A stretch of 64,000 nt of DNA, taken from assembly GCA_964486845.1 (NCBI GenBank), contig CAZAQY010000003.1:1-64000 (forward strand). Direction: 5' to 3'. The notes below the pieces were generated by a model. The model was not told the origin of the DNA. It was given only the letters and a program-made list of their open reading frames with translations, and ran no database searches. Numbering within the stretch: position 1 is the first letter of the stretch; each line of letters begins with the position of its first letter. The translations under genes and the position numbers were made by a program. Origin of the DNA: Anammoximicrobium sp964486845. Lineage in GTDB: Bacteria; Planctomycetota; Planctomycetia; Pirellulales; Pirellulaceae. Below are positions 27,102-36,006 of this stretch, one piece after another.

Positions 27102-28019
27102 TCAGGCACTCCAATCCAACGCCACATCCAGCGACACGGCGGAGTGGGTCAGGGCTCCTACGCTGATGCGGTCGACGCCCGTTTCCGCGATCGCCCGGAC
27201 GGTGTCGAGGTTGACCCCTCCGCTGGCCTCCAACTCGATTTCGGGGTTGACGGCATCTCGACGGACGACCGCCTCGCGCAACTGGCTGATGGGCATGTTG
27301 TCGAGCAGGATGATATCGGGGTTGGCCATCAAGGCGTCGTCCAACTGCTCCAGCGTATCGACCTCCGCCTCGATCATCAGCGCACTCGCTCGGTCGGGAT
27401 CCGCCAGTGCCGCGTGCAGAAACTCGCGGACGCGGCGGACGGCTTCGCCAGGCCGAAGCTGCATCAGGGCCAAATGGTTATCCTTGATCAGCACGGCGTC
27501 GAACAGACCCGTCCGGTGGTTTCGTCCGCCGCCGCAGCGCACGGCGTACTTCTCCAGACGCCGCCAGCCAGGGGGGGTCTTGCGCGTGTCGTAAATGCGG
27601 GCCGCGGTGCCTTGCACCGCCTGCACGAACTGCCGCGTCAGCGTCGCGATGCCGGACAGCCGGCCGATCAGGTTCAGCAGCAACCTCTCCGCCGTCAACA
27701 TCTCGCGGACCGGTCCGCACAGTTCCGCCAGTCGGTCGCCCTCACTGACCGTCTGACCGTCTGCCGCCAGTGGCCGCCAATCCACCGAGACCTGCATCTC
27801 ATCCAAAGCCAGCCGGGCTGCCGGCAATCCCGCCACGGTTCCGCCCTCCCGCGCGACCACCGCCGCTCGTCCCCGAACATCTGCCGGCGCCAGCGCCACG
27901 GTGGTCCAGTCGCAAGCTTGCCCCAGGTCCTCGCGGATCGCCAAACGCACGATCTGCCGGCAATCGTCGGCCAGCGTTTCGCTCCAGTCAATTTGAGTGA
28001 ATTCTTTCTTCGATGTCAT
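27102..28019 (-). CDS. nadC: Nicotinate-nucleotide pyrophosphorylase (carboxylating)
   Basis: 305 aa. Converts quinolinate and PRPP to NaMN, the step after NadA in de novo NAD synthesis. The N-terminal alpha/beta domain is followed by the open barrel. Active-site segments seen are YDTRKTPPGWR, KYAVRCGGGRNHRTGL, LIKDNHLAL, EAEVDTLEQ, ILLDNM and LEASGGVNL. Length is normal. The kinase gene follows after one base. nadB is at 9423-11024. Confidence 0.95.
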   Translation of the reverse strand: MTSKKEFTQIDWSETLADDCRQIVRLAIREDLGQACDWTTVALAPADVRGRAAVVAREGGTVAGLPAARLALDEMQVSVDWRPLAADGQTVSEGDRLAELCGPVREMLTAERLLLNLIGRLSGIATLTRQFVQAVQGTAARIYDTRKTPPGWRRLEKYAVRCGGGRNHRTGLFDAVLIKDNHLALMQLRPGEAVRRVREFLHAALADPDRASALMIEAEVDTLEQLDDALMANPDIILLDNMPISQLREAVVRRDAVNPEIELEASGGVNLDTVRAIAETGVDRISVGALTHSAVSLDVALDWSA

Positions 28020-28178
28020 CCGTCACGTGCTCCCTTCGCGTCTTTCTCACGTGATGTCTTGTCGGGACCGATTTGTCAAGGCCTATTCTGTGCGGGGGGA
28101 TAGGCACAATGCTCGCAAGACGATAGATTGGTCGCATCGGGGGGCGTTTCCCGTCCTGGGCCTGCGGGGGATTTGGGG

Positions 28179-28523
28179 ATGACCATCATTAGCCTTGCCA
28201 TGCGACCGGATGTTCCCGTCGTCGTGATCGACGACGAACGCCTCAGGGACGACCGAGCTTTGCAGGAGCTGTACCGCGAAATCGTGGATCAGTTGGACGA
28301 CGGCGGCAAGACAAATCTGCTGCTCGACTTCCAACTCGTTCGGGGAATCACGTCGGCCGGGTTGAACATGATGATCCGGATCAAGTCGAAGTGCGACGAG
28401 AAAGGCACGGCGCTGCACATCTGCCATCTCCAGCCGGTTGTGGACGAGGTGTTCCGGAGAACCAGGCTTCGCGGGCTGTTTCGGATTCACGCCACGGTCG
28501 CCGATGCTCTTCGCGCCATCTAG
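28179..28523 (+). CDS. STAS-domain (anti-anti-sigma-like) protein
   Basis: 114 aa from ATG 28179. One STAS domain: a beta strand with PVVVIDDERL, then LLLDFQLVRGITSAGLNMMI, where the Ser of TSAG aligns with the phosphorylatable Ser58 of SpoIIAA, then a C-terminal helix with EVFRRTRL. Such proteins bind anti-sigma kinases and are switched by serine phosphorylation. No RsbW-type kinase or PP2C gene is nearby. It precedes the HhH gene by 53 bases. Confidence 0.85.
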   Translation: MTIISLAMRPDVPVVVIDDERLRDDRALQELYREIVDQLDDGGKTNLLLDFQLVRGITSAGLNMMIRIKSKCDEKGTALHICHLQPVVDEVFRRTRLRGLFRIHATVADALRAI

Positions 28524-28576
28524 AAAGGCAGGCCGGGCGTCGAATCAGAGCTTTCCCAGCGTGCCCTTGCCACCCT

Positions 28577-28990
28577 ATGGATATCCCGCCCAAGAATTCG
28601 AGTCCCAGCAAGGCCGGTCCAGCCGGACTGCTTCGTCGTTTGGATCAGGCCACGGTCGCCGTCCTGCTGGCCGTCTCGCTGCTGCTGATGGCGATCACGT
28701 TATGGACACGTTATCGGCAGGGGCAAGGCTTGATCGAGATCGACCATGCTCCGCCGGTGGCGATCGGTTTTCGGGTGGACATCAACCGGGCCGACTGGCC
28801 GGAACTCGCCCTGTTGCCCGACGTCGGGGAAGCGCTCGCGCGCCGGATTGTCGAATCGCGCCAACGGGACGGACTTTTCACGGACCACCAGGATTTGCTT
28901 CGCGTGCCCGGTATCGGCCCGCGCACCCTGGAAGCCATGCGGCCCTACCTGCTTCCCTTGCCGAGTGCCGATGACGTTGTCGTGGAATAG
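28577..28990 (+). CDS. ComEA-like helix-hairpin-helix membrane protein
   Basis: 137 aa from ATG 28577. One N-terminal transmembrane segment (ATVAVLLAVSLLLMAITLW, about 24-42) is followed by a ComEA-type double HhH domain (VDINRADWPELALLPDVGEA and LLRVPGIGPRTLEAM). ComEA-like proteins bind double-stranded DNA at the outer face of the membrane during uptake, but many short planctomycete homologues have no proven role. It converges with ruvB, leaving one base between the stops. Confidence 0.85.
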   Translation: MDIPPKNSSPSKAGPAGLLRRLDQATVAVLLAVSLLLMAITLWTRYRQGQGLIEIDHAPPVAIGFRVDINRADWPELALLPDVGEALARRIVESRQRDGLFTDHQDLLRVPGIGPRTLEAMRPYLLPLPSADDVVVE

Positions 28991-28991
28991 C

Positions 28992-30023
28992 CTACTCGAA
29001 CAATCGCGGCTGCGAGTCCGCCGAGCCGTCCGCCGCGGGTCGCACCTTCAGGTGCTGGTAGCCCCTGGCCGTCACGACGCGACCGCGAGGGGTGCGGACG
29101 ACCAGCTCGCTGCGCAGTAAGAAAGGCTCCACCTCGTCTTCCAGCGTGTCCGAGGACGCGTTCATCGTGTGCGTAATCGCTTCGATGCCGACCGGGCCGC
29201 CGCCGAAGACGCGGATGATGGTCATCATGTAGTCGCGGTCCAGCTTGGCCAGACCGAGTTCATCGATGCCGGCCATTTTCAGGGCCGCCCGCGCGACCGT
29301 CAAGGTCGCCCGTCCGTCCGCCTTGGTCTCGGCGTAATCTCGGATCCAGCGGAGCCGGTTGTTGGCAATCCGAGGCGTGCTGCGACTCCGCGCCGCGATT
29401 TCCTGTGCCGCATCATCATCCAGGGGCACGGACAGCTTGCGGGCGTTGCGCCGGAGTATTTCCGTCAGCTCTTCGACCGAGTAGAAGCCAAGGTGCTCGC
29501 GGATGGGAAACCGGTCTCGCAAGGGTCCCGAAAGCATCCCGGCTCGAGTCGTGGCCCCGATCAGGGTGAAAGGTTTCAGCCACAAATTGTGTGTGCGGGC
29601 GTTCACGCCCTCGCCCAACACGATGTCGATGCGAAAATCCTCCATGGCCGTATACAGGTACTCTTCGACGGCTCGCGGCAGACGATGGATCTCGTCGATG
29701 AACAGAATCGATCGCTCCTCGGCGTTGGTCAGGTAGGGCACCAGGTCCTTGGGGGCCTTGATGGCCGGACCGCTGGCCAGCTGCACGCCCACGCCCAGTT
29801 CGCGGGGGATGCACAGCGCAAAGGTGGTTTTCCCCAAGCCGGGCGGTCCGTCAAACAGGATGTGGCTCAACGGCTCGCCGCGCTTGCGGGCGGCATCGAC
29901 GACGATCATCAGCCGCTCGTAGACCTCGCGCTGGCCGACCATGTCGGACATGCGCTGCGGCCGCAAGTCGCGGTCTTCGTCTTCCCTGCTTGAGTAGCTT
30001 TTCAGGATCGTTTCGCGAGCCAT
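28992..30023 (-). CDS. ruvB: Holliday junction branch-migration helicase RuvB
   Basis: 343 aa. Hexameric AAA+ motor that drives branch migration with RuvA. Walker A is GPPGLGKTT (about 59-67), Walker B is LFIDEIHRL, sensor 1 is GATTRAG, the arginine-finger region is LSGPLRDRF, and the C-terminal winged-helix domain ends with VRTPRGRVVTARGYQHL. ruvA and ruvC are not adjacent. It lies 12 bases downstream of the zinc-ribbon membrane protein gene on the same strand. Confidence 0.96.
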   Translation of the reverse strand: MARETILKSYSSREDEDRDLRPQRMSDMVGQREVYERLMIVVDAARKRGEPLSHILFDGPPGLGKTTFALCIPRELGVGVQLASGPAIKAPKDLVPYLTNAEERSILFIDEIHRLPRAVEEYLYTAMEDFRIDIVLGEGVNARTHNLWLKPFTLIGATTRAGMLSGPLRDRFPIREHLGFYSVEELTEILRRNARKLSVPLDDDAAQEIAARSRSTPRIANNRLRWIRDYAETKADGRATLTVARAALKMAGIDELGLAKLDRDYMMTIIRVFGGGPVGIEAITHTMNASSDTLEDEVEPFLLRSELVVRTPRGRVVTARGYQHLKVRPAADGSADSQPRLFE

Positions 30024-30035
30024 GCCGCCTCCGTG

Positions 30036-31010
30036 TTACGCCGCTGCCAGACCCAGAAAGATCAAGCATAGCATGAAGGCGAGCAGCGCAACAACGGCGA
30101 TTGCCGCGGCAACCTTCTTCCAGGAAACCGGCGCTTGGCCCGTCGCCCGGCCTGTCTGGCCGTTGACCAGGAACCGGTAGACCTGTTCCCGGTAGCGATA
30201 AGCCATGATCCAAACGGGCAACAGAACGGTGGAACTGGACAAGCCCTCCAGCCGCACGTTGACCTTCAAATTGCGGCAACGTCCCGGCACGGACGGCTGG
30301 CAGGCGGCCCGCTCCAGACGTTCCAAGCCCTGATGCGCTAACGGCCGGGCGTATTTCCGCTGCACGCGAAACTGCTCCACGATGACGTTGTCCGTATCGA
30401 CCGCGGCATAAGGCTGCGCCGCCGCCAGATCAAACGGACACAGGCTTTCCGTCTCGGCCGGCGTCAACGCCCCGCTGGCGCCGATCAGCAGTCCGGCGTA
30501 GTTGCCGCGATGCTCGCCGAACACGGGCACCCAGTCCCCCCGCGCTCCGGACGGCGTGGCGCTGCTGTCGGCGGTCCAATAAGTGAACGTGCGGGCTTCG
30601 AACACCCAGTAGGGCACAAACACGGCCGTCACTTTGGTGAGCACCGAAGCGGCAGCCAAATCGCCGGGACGCCAGAAGCCGCGCCCCAGCCAGCGGCGGA
30701 GCAGACCCTCGGCGGCCGCACGATCCACCGCGAACGGGACCACTCGCTCGGCGGAGAGCAGCTTGGCGTCGCGCTGTTGCTGGAGTTGCTCCGAGCCGCA
30801 GAAGGGACATCGCAACGCCTGGGCCGAGGCATCGTAGCTCATGGAGGCCCCACAGCCCTGGCAGAGAAAGTTGTGCGTCAAGGTATGCGCGGGCAACGGC
30901 TGCGCGGCGCCCGCGTGCTGCGCCGACTCGGTCCCGCAATTGGGGCAGAAAAGGTCCTCTTCGTCCAGCAGTGCGCCGCAGACGGTGCATTTTTCCAGAT
31001 GCTCGCTCAT
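30036..31010 (-). CDS. Zinc-ribbon membrane protein, paralogue A
   Basis: 324 aa from ATG 31010. Two zinc ribbons at the N-terminus: CTVC with CPNC (about 8-26) and CQGC with CPFC (about 50-72). The middle domain holds RRWLGRGFWRPGDLAAASVL and VFVPYWVFEA, and LPVWIMAYRY occurs near the end. Then comes YRFLVNGQTGRATGQAPVSW and a single C-terminal transmembrane helix. It shares this order with the next upstream gene, so the two are tandem duplicates. They look like cytoplasmic domains tail-anchored to the membrane. No function is known to me; proteins of this type are found in many bacteria. Confidence 0.7.
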   Translation of the reverse strand: MSEHLEKCTVCGALLDEEDLFCPNCGTESAQHAGAAQPLPAHTLTHNFLCQGCGASMSYDASAQALRCPFCGSEQLQQQRDAKLLSAERVVPFAVDRAAAEGLLRRWLGRGFWRPGDLAAASVLTKVTAVFVPYWVFEARTFTYWTADSSATPSGARGDWVPVFGEHRGNYAGLLIGASGALTPAETESLCPFDLAAAQPYAAVDTDNVIVEQFRVQRKYARPLAHQGLERLERAACQPSVPGRCRNLKVNVRLEGLSSSTVLLPVWIMAYRYREQVYRFLVNGQTGRATGQAPVSWKKVAAAIAVVALLAFMLCLIFLGLAAA

Positions 31011-31021
31011 GTTCCGCACCC

Positions 31022-32140
31022 TCACCGTCCCAGCCACATCAACAACAGGACCAGCACCAGCACCACGCCCACAGCGACGCCGGCAGCCAGCAGGATGCGG
31101 CGCCAGGAGACCGGCTTGTTGCCAGCGACTTTCCCCGTCTGGCCGTTCACCAAGAAGCGATAGGTCTCGTTCCTGTAACGATAGGTCAACAGGTAAATCG
31201 GCAACAGGCAGAGGTCCGAGTTGACGTGCGAGAACTGCGTCTCGACGTGCAGGTCGCGATGCGTGTCGCCGGGCAAGAACGCGGCCACGTTGGCCTGTTC
31301 GCGACGGAAGAACTCTTGCCGGCAGACTGCTAAGGCTTCGTCCCGCGACACCGAGTATTCCTCGCACAGCCAGCCCGCAAGGAAATACGGCTGGAAACGC
31401 TTCATCGCGGGCAATTGGAACGGCATGATGCCATCGGCTTGCCGTTGCGGCAAGCCGCGACTGGCCGAAATCAGGTAACCGCTGTGGTAGCGGTGGTGCC
31501 GGCCGGCCAGCGGCCACCATTCCGTCTCGCGGACCTGGCGCGTCCTGGTGACAAGTCTGCCCTTGGAATCGCGCGCGGTGTACGTCTCGGTGCGGTACCA
31601 GTACTCGCCGATCGTCGCTTGCCACTGGCTCTGAGCCAACATCGAAAAAGACCAGAACGGCAAGTAGATGCCCTTCTGCCTGTCCACAATCTGGGCGGCC
31701 CGCAAATCTCCCGGCCGAAACCATGAGTTCCGGCGAATCCACTGATAGAACTTGTCCCGCGCTTGTTCGGGCGTCACGGCAAATCCGATCACGAACTCGG
31801 GACGCTGCCGACCGGTTTGCTCCGGCGAGAACTCGGCGACGTATGTCGAATCGCAGAACGGGCAAACATAGCTCCGCTGTTGCAGGTCGGCCGCCATCTC
31901 GCAGCCACAGTTCTGGCAACGAAAGAAGGCCTGAGCCGACGCCGCAGCGTCCGGCGTTTCGGCTGCCTCCTTCGGGTTCGGACGGCCACAGGCCGGGCAG
32001 AACCTGTCTCCCGCCTCGACGGGACACCCGCAGGCCTCGCAGGGCACCCCTTGCGGTGCGGTCGAGTCGCGGTCGACCAACCCCACGGAGGCATCCACCT
32101 CCGGCACGACTTCGGCGGATACGACTTCCAAATCAGCCAT
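31022..32140 (-). CDS. Zinc-ribbon membrane protein, paralogue B
   Basis: 372 aa. An acidic N-terminal extension of about 30 residues precedes two zinc ribbons (Cys34, 37, 48, 51 and Cys75, 78, 93, 96). The shared core follows: FYQWIRRNSWFRPGDLRAAQ, YLPFWSFSM, then LPIYLLTYRY and YRFLVNGQTGKVAGNKPVSW, and a C-terminal transmembrane helix. It is more elaborate than paralogue A in the middle, with an Arg/Tyr/Trp-rich insert around 165-210. It is 11 bases upstream of paralogue A, and ruvB is next, so the three are probably one transcript. Confidence 0.7.
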   Translation of the reverse strand: MADLEVVSAEVVPEVDASVGLVDRDSTAPQGVPCEACGCPVEAGDRFCPACGRPNPKEAAETPDAAASAQAFFRCQNCGCEMAADLQQRSYVCPFCDSTYVAEFSPEQTGRQRPEFVIGFAVTPEQARDKFYQWIRRNSWFRPGDLRAAQIVDRQKGIYLPFWSFSMLAQSQWQATIGEYWYRTETYTARDSKGRLVTRTRQVRETEWWPLAGRHHRYHSGYLISASRGLPQRQADGIMPFQLPAMKRFQPYFLAGWLCEEYSVSRDEALAVCRQEFFRREQANVAAFLPGDTHRDLHVETQFSHVNSDLCLLPIYLLTYRYRNETYRFLVNGQTGKVAGNKPVSWRRILLAAGVAVGVVLVLVLLLMWLGR

Positions 32141-32546
32141 AGAGCTTGCTTGCGCTGCGCGCTTGTATTTCCGGCATCAAAATCCTTACGGCGTTGCCTG
32201 AAAGGACCAATCCAGGCTACACCCGTCCGTCCGCAAGATTCCTACCATATCCGTTGGCCGCGAGAGATCAACAGGTATGGCGGAAAAGCCGGCTTTCCCC
32301 TAGATTGGGATACCACCAACCCCGTCACCCTCTTTTCGGCGCGCGCCGCGAACGCTATCATGGACGTCGATTTGGGCAGGTGCCCGTCGAAGTGGGGCAG
32401 TTTTGGAGCTTGCAAGAACGCCGATCGGGACGGGATGGATGCCGAGCCGCCACACGGCACCCCTTCGGCGGGCGCGAATTTGGGCGGTGGTTCAAGCCGC
32501 GAAGACTGTTGATTCAAAGTCACTTTTCAACCCAGGAAAACAAGCC
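32141..32546. other. Divergent intergenic region
   Basis: 406 bp between the zinc-ribbon paralogue and the response-regulator gene. A small palindrome (GGAAAAGCCGGCTTTCC, 32282-32298) is present. The open frame through it (32403 onward) is only the upstream extension of the regulator frame; the real start at 32547 has CAGGA upstream. Confidence 0.45.
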
Positions 32547-33179
32547 ATGGCCATTCGAGTTTTGTTGGCCGACGACCACGAGGTCGTGCGGCGTGGATTG
32601 AGGAGCCTGTTCGAGAACACGGATATTCAGGTTGCGGCGGAGGCTTCCAGCGGCCAAGAGGCCCTGAAGCTGGCCAAAGACAAGAAGTTGGATCTGGTCC
32701 TGCTGGATGTTCGCATGCCCGATATGGACGGATTGAACGTCCTCGGCCGCATCAAGTTGGACCACCCGGACCTCCCGGTGCTGATGATTTCCACCTACGA
32801 TAACCCGACGTACGTCGCTCGGGCGGTAGCCCTTGGTGCGGCGGGCTACATCCTGAAGGGCTCCGACCGGAACAAACTGCTGGCGGCGGTTCGCAGCGCG
32901 GCCACCGGTGAGGCTGTCTGGACACGTGAAGAGCTGCGGCGCGTGACCGGCGCGTTGGCGACGCCGCGGGCGAGTTCCGATGTGGAAGTGCCCTTGACGC
33001 AGCGCGAGAGCGAAGTCCTCAAGCAGTTGGCGCTGGGCCTGACCAACAAGGAAATCGCGCAAGTGCTTCACATCAGCTACGAAACGGTCAAGGAACACGT
33101 GCAGCACATTCTCCGCAAGATTGGCGTTACCGACCGGACGCAAGCCGCCGTCTGGGCCGTACGGAAGGAAATGGTCTAA
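32547..33179 (+). CDS. NarL/FixJ-family response regulator
   Basis: 210 aa from ATG 32547. The receiver domain has the acidic pair (LLADDHEVV), phospho-acceptor Asp54 (LVLLDVRMPDMDGL), the Ser/Thr switch (MISTYD) and Lys104 (GYILKGSD). The C-terminal LuxR-type helix-turn-helix is LTQRESEVLKQLALGLTNKE, then HISYETVKEHVQHILRK. All catalytic residues are intact. No kinase is adjacent; the nearest is the soluble kinase 5 kb away. Its stop codon abuts the start of the enolase-superfamily gene. Confidence 0.92.
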   Translation: MAIRVLLADDHEVVRRGLRSLFENTDIQVAAEASSGQEALKLAKDKKLDLVLLDVRMPDMDGLNVLGRIKLDHPDLPVLMISTYDNPTYVARAVALGAAGYILKGSDRNKLLAAVRSAATGEAVWTREELRRVTGALATPRASSDVEVPLTQRESEVLKQLALGLTNKEIAQVLHISYETVKEHVQHILRKIGVTDRTQAAVWAVRKEMV

Positions 33180-34532
33180 ATGGCTCGACCCACCGATATT
33201 ACCCTGCGGCGAGTCTCCACCTCGACTCAGCGATTCGCCTACCGGACGCCGATCAAGTTCGGCGGTCGAGTGGTAATTGACGTCGTGCTGCTCGATGTCG
33301 AGGTGGACGTCGAGACCCGCGACGGTCGGCGGGGCACCGGGTTCGGGTCGATGCCGATGGGCAACGCCTGGGCCTGGCCCAGTCGCGACGTGTCTTCCGA
33401 CGACGCACTGGCCGCGATGGTCGCGCTGGGTCATCGTTTGGGAAGGCTCGCCGATGGTTACACCCAGGCGGAACACCCGTTGGATGTGACCCGGTACCTG
33501 GCGGAGCACTACCGGAGCGAGGCCGAGGCGACGATCCGCGAAGCGGGTCTGCCGGAGCCGATGCCAAGGCTGGCCCAACTCGTTGCGGCCAGTCCGTTGG
33601 AGGCGGCCATCCATGACGCTTACGGCAGGGCCCTCCAAGCGAACTCCTACAATCTGCTGGGACAGGAATTCGTCAACCACGACTTGGCCCATTACCTGAC
33701 TCCGGAGTTTGCAGGCGAGTACCTGGATTGGTACACGTTGCGTGAAGTCAAGCCCGAAATGCCGCTCTACCATTTGGTGGGGGCTTTGGATCCGCTCTCT
33801 GACGTCGATCTCACCAAACCGGTAGGGGACGGCTTGCCGGAGACCCTGGGGGAATGGATTCTGGCCGACGGGCTCACGCATCTCAAGATCAAGCTGGCCG
33901 GCGACGACCTGGACTGGGACGTGCAGCGCGTCGCGGAAGTCGAACGCGTCGCGTCCATGGCGCAGCAGCGCCGCGGCTGTGAAACGTGGCACTACTCGTT
34001 GGATTTCAACGAGCGTTGCGCCAACGTCGACTACGTGCTCGATTTCCTCGGCAAACTCCGCGGGATTTGCCCCTCCGCGTTGGAGCGGGTCCAGTACATC
34101 GAGCAGCCGACGCATCGCGATCTGCGAGCCAGTCCCGAGAACAAGATGCACGCGGCAGCGAAGATCAAGCCCGTCGTCATTGATGAATCGCTGGTGGACC
34201 TGGAGAGCTTGCTCTTGGCTCGCGAACTAGGCTACTCCGGTGTCGCACTCAAAGCGTGCAAAGGGCAGAGCGAAGCCTTGCTGATGGGCGCTGCCGCCCA
34301 GAAATTCGGCTTGTTCCTGTGCGTTCAAGATCTGACCTGCATCGGCCGTTCCTTCCTGCACTCGGCCAGCCTGGCGGCACGGGTTCCCACCGTGGCCGCC
34401 ATCGAGGGGAATGGAAGGCAATACTGTCCCGCGGGGAACAAAAACTGGGAAGAGCGTTTCCCCGGCATGTTTCGCATCACGCGAGGAATCGTGGAAACAG
34501 GGGAGCTGAATGGTGTTGGGCTGGGCTTCTGA
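33180..34532 (+). CDS. Enolase-superfamily (MR/MLE-like) enzyme
   Basis: 450 aa. The N-terminal capping domain is followed by the barrel with the superfamily residues. The KxK motif is Lys236/Lys238 (THLKIKLAG), the metal ligands are Asp275 (SLDFNE), Glu308 (YIEQP) and Asp335/Glu336 (VIDES), and Lys358/Lys361 lie in the ALKACKGQ strand. The intact KxK motif suggests proton abstraction next to a carboxylate, as in acid-sugar dehydratases, racemases or muconate lactonizing enzymes. It is longer than typical members by about 60 residues. The substrate cannot be told. It starts right at the stop of the response regulator, so they are co-transcribed. Confidence 0.85.
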   Translation: MARPTDITLRRVSTSTQRFAYRTPIKFGGRVVIDVVLLDVEVDVETRDGRRGTGFGSMPMGNAWAWPSRDVSSDDALAAMVALGHRLGRLADGYTQAEHPLDVTRYLAEHYRSEAEATIREAGLPEPMPRLAQLVAASPLEAAIHDAYGRALQANSYNLLGQEFVNHDLAHYLTPEFAGEYLDWYTLREVKPEMPLYHLVGALDPLSDVDLTKPVGDGLPETLGEWILADGLTHLKIKLAGDDLDWDVQRVAEVERVASMAQQRRGCETWHYSLDFNERCANVDYVLDFLGKLRGICPSALERVQYIEQPTHRDLRASPENKMHAAAKIKPVVIDESLVDLESLLLARELGYSGVALKACKGQSEALLMGAAAQKFGLFLCVQDLTCIGRSFLHSASLAARVPTVAAIEGNGRQYCPAGNKNWEERFPGMFRITRGIVETGELNGVGLGF

Positions 34533-34635
34533 TCCGCGACGCTGTCCAGATGCACAGCCCCGTTAAGGTTCAGGCTCAAGCGTGAATTCCAACACGGGGC
34601 GACGCCACGCCCGATCGGAAGCCCGTGTCTGCGGA

Positions 34636-35553
34636 CTACGGCTTGGGTATTGTCTCCGGCGAGATTCTGAGCCGGTGGCCCAAGCGGGAGCTGCGCCAGA
34701 ATCCGAAGTTTTGCCCGTACGGCTGCGTCTCGGGGGTGTGGAGGAAAACCCCCAACGGCCCCCACTTGCTCTCCACGAGCACCATGCCATCCTCTCCCAC
34801 AAAGCGAACGAGTCCCGTGTGCTGCGGACTGCCGGAATCGTCTCGATAGATGACAAGGTCCCCCGCCTGGGCGCGTTCCACCGGCACGTAGCCGTTGTCC
34901 GCCACAATCGTGTCCACCTGCTCGCTCGGGACACCGAAGTTGCCGCCCGTGAAAACCCAACCGTGGCAGTTGCAGTTCGGGTTGGGACCCTCGATTCGGA
35001 TGACCTCGTGGGTGTATCGCTCAAGTTCGAGCATGGAAGCTTCCAGAGCTTCAGGAGACTTTATTTCGCCATAGCGGAACAGTTCGATCTCCCGGCCCAA
35101 ATCCGTCAGGGCGATCGGGTCGGTTGCCTCTTTGCGCCTGTCGGGAGTGGGCTCCGCGAGAAATGCAGGCAGAGCATCCGGTTTATTGAGATAGTGGGCG
35201 TAGACCACCGCGAAAATCGGGCTCCCCAGCAACAGGACCGTCCAAACACCCCGTGGCTCCAGAACTCGGCTTGCCCACCGGCGCAACAAGGCCCCCTGCA
35301 TCAGATAGGCCGCCAGACACGCGGCCGCCAGGGCCAGAATCGGACCAACGACACCCGCTGGCTGATCATCTCTCCACAAAACCCCTGCCAGGACACAAAG
35401 GAACAAGAACAGGATTCCACTGAAACCGCGTCTGGCTCGCGGTCCCTGCCGCAGTTCCAGCCAAATGCCGATAAGTGCCAGGGCCGATCCACCGATACCG
35501 ACACAGAGGATGGTGAACAGAAACACAAAGGGATCGGCGCTTCGCTCGTGCAT
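34636..35553 (-). CDS. Polytopic membrane protein with NlpC/P60-like domain
   Basis: 305 aa. Four hydrophobic segments (about 8-33, 44-60, 66-86, 103-121) precede a soluble C-terminal domain. Cys196 in NCNCHGWVF, His245 in SPQHTGLVRF and the ESKWG segment (261-265) have the order Cys-His-polar of NlpC/P60 and CHAP peptidases, and GDLVIYRDD is the usual strand before the His. It may cut peptidoglycan stem peptides or another amide outside the membrane; this is inference from the fold. Flanking genes are on the other strand. Confidence 0.7.
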   Translation of the reverse strand: MHERSADPFVFLFTILCVGIGGSALALIGIWLELRQGPRARRGFSGILFLFLCVLAGVLWRDDQPAGVVGPILALAAACLAAYLMQGALLRRWASRVLEPRGVWTVLLLGSPIFAVVYAHYLNKPDALPAFLAEPTPDRRKEATDPIALTDLGREIELFRYGEIKSPEALEASMLELERYTHEVIRIEGPNPNCNCHGWVFTGGNFGVPSEQVDTIVADNGYVPVERAQAGDLVIYRDDSGSPQHTGLVRFVGEDGMVLVESKWGPLGVFLHTPETQPYGQNFGFWRSSRLGHRLRISPETIPKP

Positions 35554-36006
35554 TCTCGATCAACTCTGAGGTGAACCCTGATCCGATCCGTCCAAACGGG
35601 GCTTGGCAACCTGCTAAGTGTCCGGGCAGAAGTTGTGGCGAGCCAGAAGCCCGGCTCTCGCCACAAGCCGGGCTTGTTTTCGCCGGAGGACTTCTGAACG
35701 CGCATTTACTAACTGCGGAGTAGGACGCGATCGTGACTGCCAGGCAAGCGCGCTGGCTGGCATAATATGTCGTGAGATTCTACCTTGCCCAGCAGGTTTC
35801 TGCTGGTGGCAACTAGCCCCTGTTGGACGCTCAGCGTTGTAAGTCCTTGCAGCGAAAGGGGCAGCATTTTTTGCCTCCTTGCCGATGGCTTTGCAGGGGC
35901 GGCCTCGGTGGTAAAATGCCGCCTCTGGCTGGGTGGACCCTCGACAACTTGCCGCAAATGCACATCGAGGCCCTGAAAGCGGCCTTGGCCAATTGGGCAC
36001 AACCAC
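35554..36006. other. Divergent intergenic region with interleaved hairpins
   Basis: 453 bp between two divergent genes. It holds the pseudoknot-capable repeat at 35633-35674. Further right are short hairpins (for example CAGCAGG...CCTGCTG-like pairing near 35790-35805) and no convincing gene; the plus frame 35823-36230 is a shadow running into the HD gene. Confidence 0.45.
35633..35674. repeat. Two interleaved perfect inverted repeats
   Basis: TTGTGGCGAG (35633-35642) pairs with CTCGCCACAA (35657-35666). AGCCCGGCT (35648-35656) pairs with AGCCGGGCT (35666-35674). The order A-B-A'-B' means the stems either exclude each other or form an H-type pseudoknot. Confidence 0.7.
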
